A DNA stretch of 64,000 nt from Pedococcus_A sp963730585 (lineage in GTDB: Bacteria; Actinomycetota; Actinomycetes; Actinomycetales; Dermatophilaceae). The stretch covers positions 248,001 to 312,000 of the forward strand of contig CAVSSL010000011.1 of assembly GCA_963730585.1 (NCBI GenBank). Direction: 5' to 3'. The notes under the pieces were generated by a model. The model made no database searches, was not told the DNA's origin, and worked only from the letters and a program-made list of their open reading frames with translations. Positions 1 to 7,176 of the stretch are shown piece after piece. The position numbers and the translations under genes are program-made. Within the stretch, counting starts at the first letter, position 1, and every line of letters begins with the position of its first letter.

Positions 1-1
1 G

Positions 2-277
2 GGCGAGCCGACGCTGTTCCACCCGGGTGACGCCCTCGACGCCGAGCCCGGGCCCGTCGACGTGCTGGCGTTCCCGCTCAACGCCCCGTGGATGCGCAGC
101 CGTGAGATGACCGGGTTCCTCCGGCGGTTCAACGCCCCGTGGGCCGTGCCCATCCACGACGGGCTCCTCAACGAGCGTGGACGCACGCTCTACCTCACCC
201 AGGCGGGCAACCTCGGTGGCTCGGACACCGAGATCCGCGACTGCGGCCACGGTGAGCCGGTCGAGTTCCGCCGCTGA
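2..277 (+). CDS. MBL-fold metallo-hydrolase, C-terminal end (partial)
   Basis: Only the last ~91 codons are present; the gene begins before the window. The visible part contains HPGD near its start, then VDVLAFPLNAPW and VPIHDG, the order seen at the end of UlaG-like metallo-beta-lactamase-fold hydrolases, where the late Asp and His are metal ligands. The N-terminal HxHxDH motif that would settle the family is outside the window, so the substrate cannot be judged. The stop codon at 275-277 is followed by an 84-base gap that holds the iron-box promoter of the next gene. Confidence 0.6.
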   Translation, partial: GEPTLFHPGDALDAEPGPVDVLAFPLNAPWMRSREMTGFLRRFNAPWAVPIHDGLLNERGRTLYLTQAGNLGGSDTEIRDCGHGEPVEFRR

Positions 278-324
278 CCCAGACCCCGGGCGGGACCTGG
301 CTCCGACCGCCGGGTGGGACCGGT

Positions 325-353
325 TTGCGGGTGAGGCAAGCCTCACCTAACGT
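325..353 (+). promoter_or_regulatory. Promoter overlapped by an IdeR/DtxR iron box
   Basis: The complement of 332-350 reads TTAGGTGAGGCTTGCCTCA, matching the DtxR/IdeR consensus TTAGGTTAGGCTAACCTAA at 15 of 19 positions with its inverted symmetry kept. It sits between a -35-like TTGCGG (325-330) and a -10-like TAACGT (348-353), spaced 17 nt. A repressor bound here would block the promoter when iron is plentiful. The likely transcription start falls almost on the GTG at 362, so the mRNA would be leaderless. Confidence 0.7.
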
Positions 354-361
354 GCTTCCTC

Positions 362-541
362 GTGCCCAAGGTGACCGCCAAGAAGAAGTGCTGCAAGGAC
401 AAGCCGCGCTGCGCCAAGTGCCCCGTGGTCCTCATGCGGCTCGAGAAGCTGGGCTGGGCCGAGAAGGGCAAGGACAAGCGCGACTACAAGGTCGACAAGA
501 ACGTGCCCAAGAAGGTCATGCTCGTCGCCCGCCAGCGCTGA
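362..541 (+). CDS. Small Lys/Cys-rich protein, iron-regulated (unknown function)
   Basis: A 59-residue basic protein starting at GTG 362. The N-terminal third has the spaced cysteines KKKCCKDKPRCAKCP (four Cys within ~12 residues), followed by a hydrophobic VVLMRLEKLGW segment and a Lys-rich tail. I know similar short proteins only as conserved actinobacterial hypotheticals. The cysteine cluster could bind a metal or iron-sulfur cluster, and the iron box 12 nt upstream makes a role in iron starvation plausible; both are inference. There is no Shine-Dalgarno sequence; the start is chosen because it coincides with the predicted transcription start. The longer overlapping frame in the same place is a high-GC shadow. 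Confidence 0.75.
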   Translation: MPKVTAKKKCCKDKPRCAKCPVVLMRLEKLGWAEKGKDKRDYKVDKNVPKKVMLVARQR

Positions 542-587
542 CGGCAGCCCGCGGTGAGGCGTTCGGAGGGAGCGCGTGTGGCGCTGC

Positions 588-593
588 TAGCGT
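588..593 (+). promoter_or_regulatory. -10 hexamer TAGCGT (leaderless promoter)
   Basis: TAGCGT lies 6 nt before the ATG at 600, the spacing that places transcription start on or next to the start codon. The same arrangement recurs throughout this window. No clear -35 is seen. Confidence 0.6.
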
Positions 594-599
594 CTCGCC

Positions 600-1421
600 A
601 TGACCGGGGGACCTGACACCGCACCACCCATGCCCCGGCCCGCGCGCACCACCGGACGGGACGAGCCGGCCCTGCGGATCCGCGGGCTCACCAAGCAGTT
701 CGGGCCGACGCTGGCGGTGGCCGGCATCGACCTCGACGTCCCCCGCGGCTCGTTCTACGGCCTGGTCGGCCCCAACGGCGCGGGCAAGACGACCACCCTG
801 TCGATGGCCACCGGGCTCCTCCGGCCGGACAGCGGGAGCGTGCACGTCCTCGGCGCCGACGTGTGGGCCGACCCGGTCGCGGCCAAGGCCCGCATCGGGG
901 TGCTGCCCGACGGCCTGCGCCTCTTCGACCGCCTCACCGGTCTGCAGCTGGTGACGTATGCCGGGCTGCTGCGCGGGATGGACCGCGATGACGTGGTGCA
1001 CCGCGCCGGCGAGCTGGTCGCAGCCCTCGGCCTCGAGGACGCGGCCGACAAGCTGGTCGTCGACTACTCCGCCGGCATGACCAAGAAGGTCACGCTGGCC
1101 TGCGCGCTGGTGCACGGCCCCCGGCTGCTGGTGCTCGACGAGCCGTTCGAGGCGGTCGACCCCGTCTCCGCCAAGACGATCCGCGGCATCCTCACCCGCT
1201 ACGTCGAGGGCGGCGGCACGGTCGTGCTGTCGAGCCACGTGATGGACCTCGTCGAGCGGATCTGCACCGACGTCGCCATCATCGCGGGCGGACACGTCCG
1301 CGCCGCCGGGCCGCTCGAGGAGGTGCGGGCCGGCCTCAGCCTCGAGGACCGTTTCCTCGACCTCGTCGGCGGCAGCACGGAGGTGGAGGGGCTGGCGTGG
1401 TTGCACACCTCCTCCGACTGA
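600..1421 (+). CDS. ABC transporter ATP-binding protein
   Basis: A 273-residue ABC ATPase. It has Walker A GPNGAGKT (residues 57-64), a signature of the YSAGMTKK type in place of LSGGQ, Walker B LLVLDEP followed by the catalytic Glu, a D-loop AVDP, and an H-loop SSH. The modified signature and overall length suit the export-type subfamily that works with a separate multi-span permease. Its last 25 bases overlap the start of that permease, so the two are translationally coupled. Substrate unknown; antibiotic or peptide export is typical of the family but not shown here. About 25 N-terminal residues precede the first conserved strand. Confidence 0.9.
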   Translation: MTGGPDTAPPMPRPARTTGRDEPALRIRGLTKQFGPTLAVAGIDLDVPRGSFYGLVGPNGAGKTTTLSMATGLLRPDSGSVHVLGADVWADPVAAKARIGVLPDGLRLFDRLTGLQLVTYAGLLRGMDRDDVVHRAGELVAALGLEDAADKLVVDYSAGMTKKVTLACALVHGPRLLVLDEPFEAVDPVSAKTIRGILTRYVEGGGTVVLSSHVMDLVERICTDVAIIAGGHVRAAGPLEEVRAGLSLEDRFLDLVGGSTEVEGLAWLHTSSD

Positions 1422-2969
1422 AGCTCCAGCTGCTGCGGAACACCCTGCGGCGCAGCCCTGCCGCACTGGTCGGCCTGGCCGTCGGCGTCGTCTACGGGGG
1501 AGGGCTGCTGGTCCTCGTGGTGGTCGGCCTGGTCTCCCTGCGTTTCCTGCCCGACCTCGAGGTGGCCCGCACCGCCCTCACGCTGGGCGGGGCCGGGCTC
1601 GTGGTCGCCTGGGCCGTCGTCCCGGTCATCGCGTTCGGCACCGACCCCACCCTCGACCCCAACCGGTTCGCGACGTTCGCCGTGCCCGAGCGCCAGCTCG
1701 CGGTCGGCCTCGCGGCAGCCGGCTTCATCGGGCTTCCCGGCCTCGCCACCAGCCTGATCGTGCTGGCGACGCTGGTGACCTGGTCGCGCAGTGCCGCCGC
1801 GGTGCTCGCCGCCGTGGTGGGTGGGCTGCTGGCGCTGGCCACCTGTGTGCTGCTGAGCCGGGTCATCACCGCGGCGGCCGCCACCGTGCTGTCGAGCCGG
1901 CGGGGCCGCGACGTGGTCGCCGTGCTGGGCTTCCTGCTGCTCGTCGGGCTCGGGCCGGTGGCGGGCGTCGGGGGCTCCTTCGAGCTCAGTCTCGCCGACC
2001 TCGCCGGAGTCACCGGCGCGGTGGGCTGGTCGCCGTTCGGGTGGGCCTGGGCTGCCCCGGCCGACATGGCCCAGGGACACCACCTCGCGGGACTCGCTCG
2101 GCTGGCCCTGGCCGCGCTGCTGGTCGGCCTCCTGCTCGTCCTCTGGCAGCGGCAGCTCGCGCGGGCGGTGCACGACCCGCGTGCCGCCGGCCACGACACC
2201 GGTGCGGCGCAGTCCGGCATCGGGCTGTTCGGCCGACTTCCCGGCACGCCGCTCGGGGCGGTCGCGGCCCGCTCGGCGGTCTACTGGCGCCGCGACCCAC
2301 GGCTGAGCTTCCCGGCGCTGATCACGACGCTGTTCCCGGCCGGGCTCGTCTTCGCCTGGCACTTCGGCGGATCCGAGCTGGCGCTGGCGGCGATGCCGCT
2401 GGTGTCGGCCTACATGCTCGGCTGGGGGCAGCACAACGACGTCGGCTACGACTCGACGGCGTTCTGGCTCCACGTCGCCAGCGCGGTGGACGGCGTCAGC
2501 GACCGCCTGGGACGGCTGTTCCCCTCGATGGTGCTCGGCGCGCTCTGCGTCCCCGGGTATGCCGTGCTGGGCGCCTCCCTGGGGAACCGCTGGGACCTCC
2601 TGCCCGCCACCCTCGGCTGCGGCGCGGCCCTCCTGCTCGCCGGCTTCGGGGTGGCCAGCGTGACCAGCGCCGTGAAGCAGTACCCCGTGCCCGGGCCGGG
2701 CGAGAGCCCCTTCGCGACGCCTCCGGGCGGGGCGGGCGTCACCCTGGTCGTGCAGGCCGTCGTCGGACTGGCGGTGCTGGTCGTCTCGCTGCCGGCGCTG
2801 GGGCTGGGCGGCACTGGCCTGGTTCGGCCACGGCTGGGCCGCCTGGGCCGCCCTGCCCGTCGGTGTCGCGGTGGGTGCCGTGGCCGCCGTCGCTGGGGTG
2901 CGGGTGGGGGCCGGCCTGTTCGAACGGCGTTCGCCGGAGCTGCTGCAGGACCTGGTGCGGGTCCGCTGA
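1397..2969 (+). CDS. ABC transporter permease, frameshifted near 2810
   Basis: A membrane protein of ~523 residues with roughly ten hydrophobic segments, paired with the ATPase just upstream. Start GTG 1397 is preceded by GGAGG. The reading frame is broken: up to ~2809 the frame gives hydrophobic permease sequence ending VVSLPALGLGG, then it degenerates into Arg/Gly-rich nonsense, while the next frame continues ALAWFGHGWAAWAALPVG and ends at TGA 2967-2969 with ELLQDLVRVR. Skipping one base at ~2810 restores a single open frame. The same defect is seen in essential genes of this window, so a sequencing error is more likely than a pseudogene. Confidence 0.75.
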
Positions 2970-3005
2970 GGCCGCGCGGCCCGGCGCCGGGGTCAGTGGC
3001 CGCCG

Positions 3006-3806
3006 TCAGTGGCCGGCGCAGTGGCCGTCGTCAGTGGCTGTCGTCAGCGGCCGGACGGTGGCCGCGAGCTGGGCGGCGCCGATGATGCCGGCGCGGTTCT
3101 CGAGCTGCGCCGGGATGATCGGCGTGCGGAGGTCCAGCAGGGGGAGGAACCGGTCGGCCTTCTTCGACACCCCGCCGCCCACGACGAAGAGGTCGGGCCA
3201 CAGCAGCGCCTCGAGGTGGCTGTAGTAGCGCTGCAGCCGGGCGGCCCACTCCTCCCACGAGAGGTCCTCGGCCTCACGCACACCCGAGGAGGCGCGGGTC
3301 TCGGCGTCGTGGCCGTCGACCTCGAGGTGGCCGAGCTCGGAGTTGGGCACCAGCACGCCGTCGTGGATCAGCGCCGTGCCGATGCCGGTGCCGAGCGTGG
3401 TGAGGATGACCAGCCCCTCACGGCCCCGGGCGGCGCCGTGGTACATCTCGCCGATGCCGGCCGCGTCGGCGTCGTTGACGGCGATGACCGGGTGGTCGAG
3501 CAGCTCGTGCAGGTGCGCGACGACGTCGAAGCCGATCCAGCCCTTGTCGATGTTGGCGGCGGAGCGGACCACGCCGCGCGTGACGACCCCGGGGATGGTC
3601 ACGCCGATGGGCGAGTGGCCCTGGGCGCCGTCGAACTGCTCGACGATCTCCGCGATCACCTCGCACACGGCTTGCGGTGACGCACCCTCCGGAGTGGGGA
3701 TGCGGATCCGGTCGGTCGCGAAGTCACCGCGGTCGAGGTCGACCGGGGCGCCCTTGATGCCGCTGCCGCCGACGTCGATCCCCAGTGCGATGGTCGGTCC
3801 CGTCAT
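3006..3806 (-). CDS. ppgK: Polyphosphate glucokinase
   Basis: A 266-residue ROK-family kinase that phosphorylates glucose using polyphosphate (or ATP) as donor, feeding glycolysis. The N-terminal phosphate-binding loop DVGGSGIKG (from residue 11), the second loop TTLGTGIGTALI, and the NSELGHLEV block are characteristic of actinobacterial PpgK. The ATG at 3806 is chosen over a longer in-frame extension because AGGAG precedes it at normal spacing and the protein then begins at the conserved strand. A TAGGGT -10 on the minus strand at 3833-3838 would give a ~20-nt leader. Confidence 0.92.
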   Translation of the reverse strand: MTGPTIALGIDVGGSGIKGAPVDLDRGDFATDRIRIPTPEGASPQAVCEVIAEIVEQFDGAQGHSPIGVTIPGVVTRGVVRSAANIDKGWIGFDVVAHLHELLDHPVIAVNDADAAGIGEMYHGAARGREGLVILTTLGTGIGTALIHDGVLVPNSELGHLEVDGHDAETRASSGVREAEDLSWEEWAARLQRYYSHLEALLWPDLFVVGGGVSKKADRFLPLLDLRTPIIPAQLENRAGIIGAAQLAATVRPLTTATDDGHCAGH

Positions 3807-3832
3807 GTCCTGCTCCTCTCGCTGCGCCACAC

Positions 3833-3838
3833 ACCCTA
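3833..3838 (-). promoter_or_regulatory. -10 hexamer TAGGGT for ppgK
   Basis: TAGGGT on the minus strand, ~27 nt upstream of the ppgK ATG, leaving space for a short leader with its AGGAG ribosome site. It is divergent from the DUF3224 promoter 40 bp away. Confidence 0.5.
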
Positions 3839-3877
3839 GGTCGTGCCTCGCGTGAGTGCCCTGTCGGCGGCCACCTC

Positions 3878-3883
3878 TACGGT
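3878..3883 (+). promoter_or_regulatory. -10 hexamer TACGGT (leaderless promoter)
   Basis: TACGGT is 6 nt before the ATG at 3890, giving a leaderless message for the DUF3224 gene. Confidence 0.55.
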
Positions 3884-3889
3884 CGTGCC

Positions 3890-4278
3890 ATGGACGACGT
3901 GGCCAGGGGCACCTTCGCGATCGAGTTCCGCCCGCCGGAGGGCGACACCGACCCACCCGGTCTGGGCCGGCTCGAGTTCGACAAGACCTTCACGGGAGGC
4001 CTGGCCGGCACGTCTCGGGGCGCGATGCTCTCGGCGGGCGACCCGTCCACGGGTCGGCCGGCTACGTCGTGGTCGAGGTGGTGGACGGCAGCGTCGCGGG
4101 GCGGGACGGCACGTTCGCGCTGCAGCACAGCGGGACGATGCACGACGGTGAGCAGCACCTGTCGATCCGCGTGGTGCCCGGCAGCGGCACGGACGAGCTG
4201 GCGGGCCTCCGGGGAGAGATGGACCTGACCGTCGACGGGGACGGGGTGCACCACTACGAGCTGCGCTACAGCCTCTGA
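3890..4278 (+). CDS. DUF3224-family protein, frameshifted at 4053
   Basis: A ~129-residue protein of the DUF3224 family, small beta-barrel proteins of unknown function common in actinobacteria. From ATG 3890 one frame gives ARGTFAIEFRPP...LEFDKTFTGGLAGTSRGAML, and another, from ~4054, gives GSAGYVVVEVVDGSVAGRDG followed by FALQHSG and ends at TGA 4276-4278. Joining them after ACG-GG(4053) with one missing G yields the family pattern TGSAGYV. The break lies in a G run (CGGGT), so a homopolymer deletion in the assembly is the simplest explanation. It stands alone between two minus-strand genes. Confidence 0.75.
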
Positions 4279-4300
4279 GGCCTGCGCCGCACCGCGGTCC

Positions 4301-5164
4301 TCACGGCAGCGTGAGGATCTCGTTGCCGTTCTCGGTGATGAGGATGGTGTGCTCGAACTGGGCCGACCGCTTGCGGTCCTTGGTCACCACGGTCCAGTCG
4401 TCGTCCCACATCTCCCACTCGTGGGTGCCGAGGTTGAGCATCGGCTCGATGGTGAACGTCATGCCGGGCTCGATGACGGTGTTGTAGGCCGGAGCCGCGT
4501 CGTAGTGGGGGATGATCAGGCCCGAGTGGAACTCGGTGCCGATGCCGTGGCCGGTGAAGTCGCGCACCACGCCGTAGCCGAAGCGTCGCGCGTAGGACTC
4601 GATGACGCGCCCGATGACATTGACCTCGCGACCCGGCTGCGCCGCCTTGATGCCGCGCATCATCGCCTCACGCGTGCGCTCGACGAGCAGTCGCGACTCC
4701 TCGTCGACGTCGCCGCACAGGTAGGTGGCGTCGGTGTCGCCGTGCACACCGTCGATGTAGGCGGTGATGTCGATGTTGACGATGTCGCCGTCCTCGAGGC
4801 GGCGGCTGTCGGGGATCCCGTGGCAGATGACCTCGTTGACCGAGGTGCACAGCGACTTCGGGAAGCCGCGGTAGCCCAGCGTGGAGGGGTAGGCGCCGTG
4901 GTCGAGGAGGAACTCGTGGCCGACCCTGTCGACCTCGTCGGTGGTGACCCCGGGAGCGATCACCGCAGCCGCCGCCTCCATGGCCTGGGCTGCGATGCGC
5001 CCGGCGACGCGCATCTTCTCGATGGTCTCGGCGTCCTTGACCTCTGGGCCGTGGCTCTTGGCCGGTGCCGGCCGGTCGACGTACTCCGGCCGCGCGATCG
5101 AGGCGGGAACGGGGCGCCGCGGCGACACGGTCCCGGGGGCAACACTTGCGTACGTCAGCGGCAT
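4301..5164 (-). CDS. map: Methionine aminopeptidase, type I
   Basis: A 287-residue type Ib methionine aminopeptidase, a cytosolic metalloenzyme that removes the initiator Met. The metal ligands are visible: two Asp in the DIVNIDITAYIDGVHGDTDA stretch, His in FTGHGIGTEFHSG, and Glu in TIEPML plus the late QFEHTI. The ~45-residue N-terminal extension is typical of the actinobacterial type. ATG 5164 is chosen because TAGACT lies 7 nt upstream, making the message leaderless; an upstream in-frame start would be inside the promoter. The start codon lies inside a copy of the repeated octamer (5159-5166). Confidence 0.93.
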   Translation of the reverse strand: MPLTYASVAPGTVSPRRPVPASIARPEYVDRPAPAKSHGPEVKDAETIEKMRVAGRIAAQAMEAAAAVIAPGVTTDEVDRVGHEFLLDHGAYPSTLGYRGFPKSLCTSVNEVICHGIPDSRRLEDGDIVNIDITAYIDGVHGDTDATYLCGDVDEESRLLVERTREAMMRGIKAAQPGREVNVIGRVIESYARRFGYGVVRDFTGHGIGTEFHSGLIIPHYDAAPAYNTVIEPGMTFTIEPMLNLGTHEWEMWDDDWTVVTKDRKRSAQFEHTILITENGNEILTLP

Positions 5165-5171
5165 ACGGTGG

Positions 5172-5177
5172 AGTCTA
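5172..5177 (-). promoter_or_regulatory. -10 hexamer TAGACT for map
   Basis: TAGACT on the minus strand, 7 nt upstream of the ATG at 5164: leaderless arrangement. Confidence 0.6.
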
Positions 5178-5217
5178 GGCAAGGCTGAACCCCCACGCGG
5201 ACACGGAGGCTCTCTCG

Positions 5218-5406
5218 ATGGCTTACTGGTTCAACATCAACACCGGCACGGTGGAGACCGAGGAGAACCGCGGTCCCGGTGAGGACCTGATGGGCCCCTA
5301 CGCCACCGAGGAGGAGGCCTCCCACGCCCTCGAGACCGCCCGCGCGAAGACGGAGCGCTGGGACGAGGAGGACCGCGCCTGGGAGGACGACGACGTCGAC
5401 GACTGA
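5218..5406 (+). CDS. Small acidic SPOR-like protein
   Basis: A 62-residue acidic protein starting MAYWFNINTGTVE and containing DLMGPYATEEEASHALE, then a Trp/Asp/Glu-rich tail. The pattern GPY..EEEA..AL is found in short actinobacterial proteins often labelled SPOR-domain-like, although the peptidoglycan-binding SPOR fold is normally longer. GGAGG lies upstream of the ATG. It is divergent from map. Function not known. Confidence 0.7.
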   Translation: MAYWFNINTGTVETEENRGPGEDLMGPYATEEEASHALETARAKTERWDEEDRAWEDDDVDD

Positions 5407-5430
5407 CGGTCGTCCACCAGGTTCCCAGCC

Positions 5431-6078
5431 TCAGTCGTTGCGGCGGTGGATGCTGACGGCATAGCCGCCGTCGGGCGTCCACGGCTGCTTGTCCCAAGTC
5501 CCGTAGCGGCGGATGAAGGACAGCCCCGCGACGGTGCAGGCCCGGTCGTAGTCCTCCAGCGGGGTCACCGGGATGCCGGCCGGCAGGTGGGCCGCGTCGA
5601 GTCCGAAGCCGGCGACGACGAGGCCACCGGGCTCCACGTGTGCGGCGATCCGCTGCACCGCCGCGTCGAGCGTGCCCGGCGCCAGCAGTGGCACGACGTT
5701 GCCGGCCAGCAGCACCAGCTCGAAGGCCTGCGACCGCAGCTGGAGCCGGCTGAGGTCCTGCTGCACCCACACGGTGGCGGGGTCGCGGCGCTCGGCCACG
5801 GCGACCATGTCGCGGTCGGCGTCCACGCCGACGCAGTGGTAGCCGAGCGCGGTCAGCTGGGTGGCCACGCGGCCGGTGCCGCAGCCGGCGTCGAGGACGC
5901 GGGCCGGGGCGGGCAGGAGCGACTGCACGAAGGTGGCCTCGCCGTGCACGTCGAGGCCCTGGGCCGCCATGTCGTCGAAGTGCTGCTGGTATGCCGTGGC
6001 GGCACCGATGCCGCCGGAGACCTCCGACCAGCGGGTGCGCGGCTCGCTCTCAGGGACCGGGATCTCGTGCTCGCTCAT
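5431..6078 (-). CDS. SAM-dependent methyltransferase (class I)
   Basis: A 215-residue class I methyltransferase. The SAM-binding motif I, RVLDAGCGTGRVA, is at about residues 61-73, followed by the acidic end of strand 2 (VGVDADRDMV) and motif IV-like ELVLLAGNVVPLL. The C-terminal part is about 40 residues after the Rossmann core, so the acceptor is probably a small molecule, but nothing identifies it. It follows the F420-dependent oxidoreductase on the same strand by 20 bp yet has its own leaderless promoter (TACGCT at 6085-6090). Confidence 0.8.
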   Translation of the reverse strand: MSEHEIPVPESEPRTRWSEVSGGIGAATAYQQHFDDMAAQGLDVHGEATFVQSLLPAPARVLDAGCGTGRVATQLTALGYHCVGVDADRDMVAVAERRDPATVWVQQDLSRLQLRSQAFELVLLAGNVVPLLAPGTLDAAVQRIAAHVEPGGLVVAGFGLDAAHLPAGIPVTPLEDYDRACTVAGLSFIRRYGTWDKQPWTPDGGYAVSIHRRND

Positions 6079-6084
6079 GGGGAC

Positions 6085-6090
6085 AGCGTA
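6085..6090 (-). promoter_or_regulatory. -10 hexamer TACGCT
   Basis: On the minus strand TACGCT lies exactly 6 nt before the ATG at 6078. It falls in the 19-bp gap after the upstream oxidoreductase gene. Confidence 0.5.
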
Positions 6091-6097
6091 GGTCCGA

Positions 6098-7129
6098 TCA
6101 GCGGGTCAGCTTCGGCAGCACGTCGCGACCGAAGACCTCGATCCACTCGCGCTGGTTGCGGCCCACGTTGTGCAGGTAGACCCGGTCGAAGCCGAGGTCG
6201 ACGAACCGCTGGATCTCGGCGCGGTGCACGTCCGGGTCGGCCGAGATGACCATGCGGCCCTCGTAGTCCTCGGGGCGGACCAGCTTGGCCATCTGCTCGA
6301 ACTCGAACGGGCTGCGGATGTCGGCCTTGGGGAACTTCATCCCGCCGTTGGGCCACTCGGTCACGGCGTTGTGCAGCGCCTCCTCGTCGGTCTCGGCCCA
6401 CGACAGGTGCAGCTGGAGCACCTTGGGCATCGTGGCCGGGTCCTTGCCCGCCTCCCGGGCGCCGTCCTCGAACTTCGCGAACAGGCCCTCGATCTTCTCG
6501 AGCGGCGCGCCGACCGTGATCATGCCGTCGGCGAACTTCCCCGTCTTCTTCGCGTTGATCGGACCCGCCGTCGCGACCAGCACCGGGGGAGCAGCCTCGG
6601 GCATGGTCCACAGCCGAGTGGTCTCCATCTTGAAGAACTCACCGGCGAACTTGGTGTCCTTGCCCCTCAGGGAGGCGGTGAAGAGCTGGTTGATGAGCTC
6701 GATGGCCTCCCACATGCGGCGGGAGCGTTCGCCGGCCTCGGGCCAGTAGCCGGGGACCACGTGCTCGTTGAGCGCCTCCCCGGTGCCCAGGCCGAGCCAG
6801 GTGCGCCCGGGATTCAGGGCCTCGAGCGTCGCCGCCGCCTGGGCCACGATCGCCGGGTGGAAGCGGAACGAGGGACACGTCACGCCCGGGCCGAGGTCGC
6901 CCTGCGTGCGTTCGCCCACTGCCGCAAGGACGTTCCACACGAACGACGCCTCGCCCTGCTGCGGCACCCACGGCTGGAAGTGGTCGGCAGCCATGCACCC
7001 GGAGAAGCCGTGCGCCTCGGCGTGGGCGGTGAGGTCGACGGCCTCGCGCGGTGCGAACTGCTCGAGCATGGCGGCGTAGCCGACCGTGAGGGAGCCGTCG
7101 GGGGTCATCGCGTGGGTCCGGTCCGTCAT
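6098..7129 (-). CDS. LLM-class F420-dependent oxidoreductase
   Basis: A 343-residue TIM-barrel flavin-like oxidoreductase that uses coenzyme F420. Features are AADHFQPW near residue 40, LGLGTGEALNEHV near 115, and the C-terminal LHNVGRNQREWIEVFGRDVLPKL block, which is characteristic of the subfamily related to F420-dependent glucose-6-phosphate dehydrogenase. The real substrate cannot be inferred. An in-frame GTG at 7138 overlaps the -10 element TACCGT (7137-7142), so the ATG at 7129, 7 nt downstream, is the likely leaderless start. Confidence 0.85.
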   Translation of the reverse strand: MTDRTHAMTPDGSLTVGYAAMLEQFAPREAVDLTAHAEAHGFSGCMAADHFQPWVPQQGEASFVWNVLAAVGERTQGDLGPGVTCPSFRFHPAIVAQAAATLEALNPGRTWLGLGTGEALNEHVVPGYWPEAGERSRRMWEAIELINQLFTASLRGKDTKFAGEFFKMETTRLWTMPEAAPPVLVATAGPINAKKTGKFADGMITVGAPLEKIEGLFAKFEDGAREAGKDPATMPKVLQLHLSWAETDEEALHNAVTEWPNGGMKFPKADIRSPFEFEQMAKLVRPEDYEGRMVISADPDVHRAEIQRFVDLGFDRVYLHNVGRNQREWIEVFGRDVLPKLTR

Positions 7130-7136
7130 GCGGGTC

Positions 7137-7142
7137 ACGGTA
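7137..7142 (-). promoter_or_regulatory. -10 hexamer TACCGT
   Basis: Minus-strand TACCGT located 7 nt before ATG 7129; it rules out the earlier GTG start. Confidence 0.5.
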
Positions 7143-7176
7143 TCCCTCGGGCAGGAGGGATGAGAGTCTCGGGGCC

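Noticed and set aside
325..603. 92-codon frame across the Cys-rich small gene
   Set aside because: It is out of phase with the codon pattern of 362-541, starts inside the iron box and ends in the next gene's promoter.
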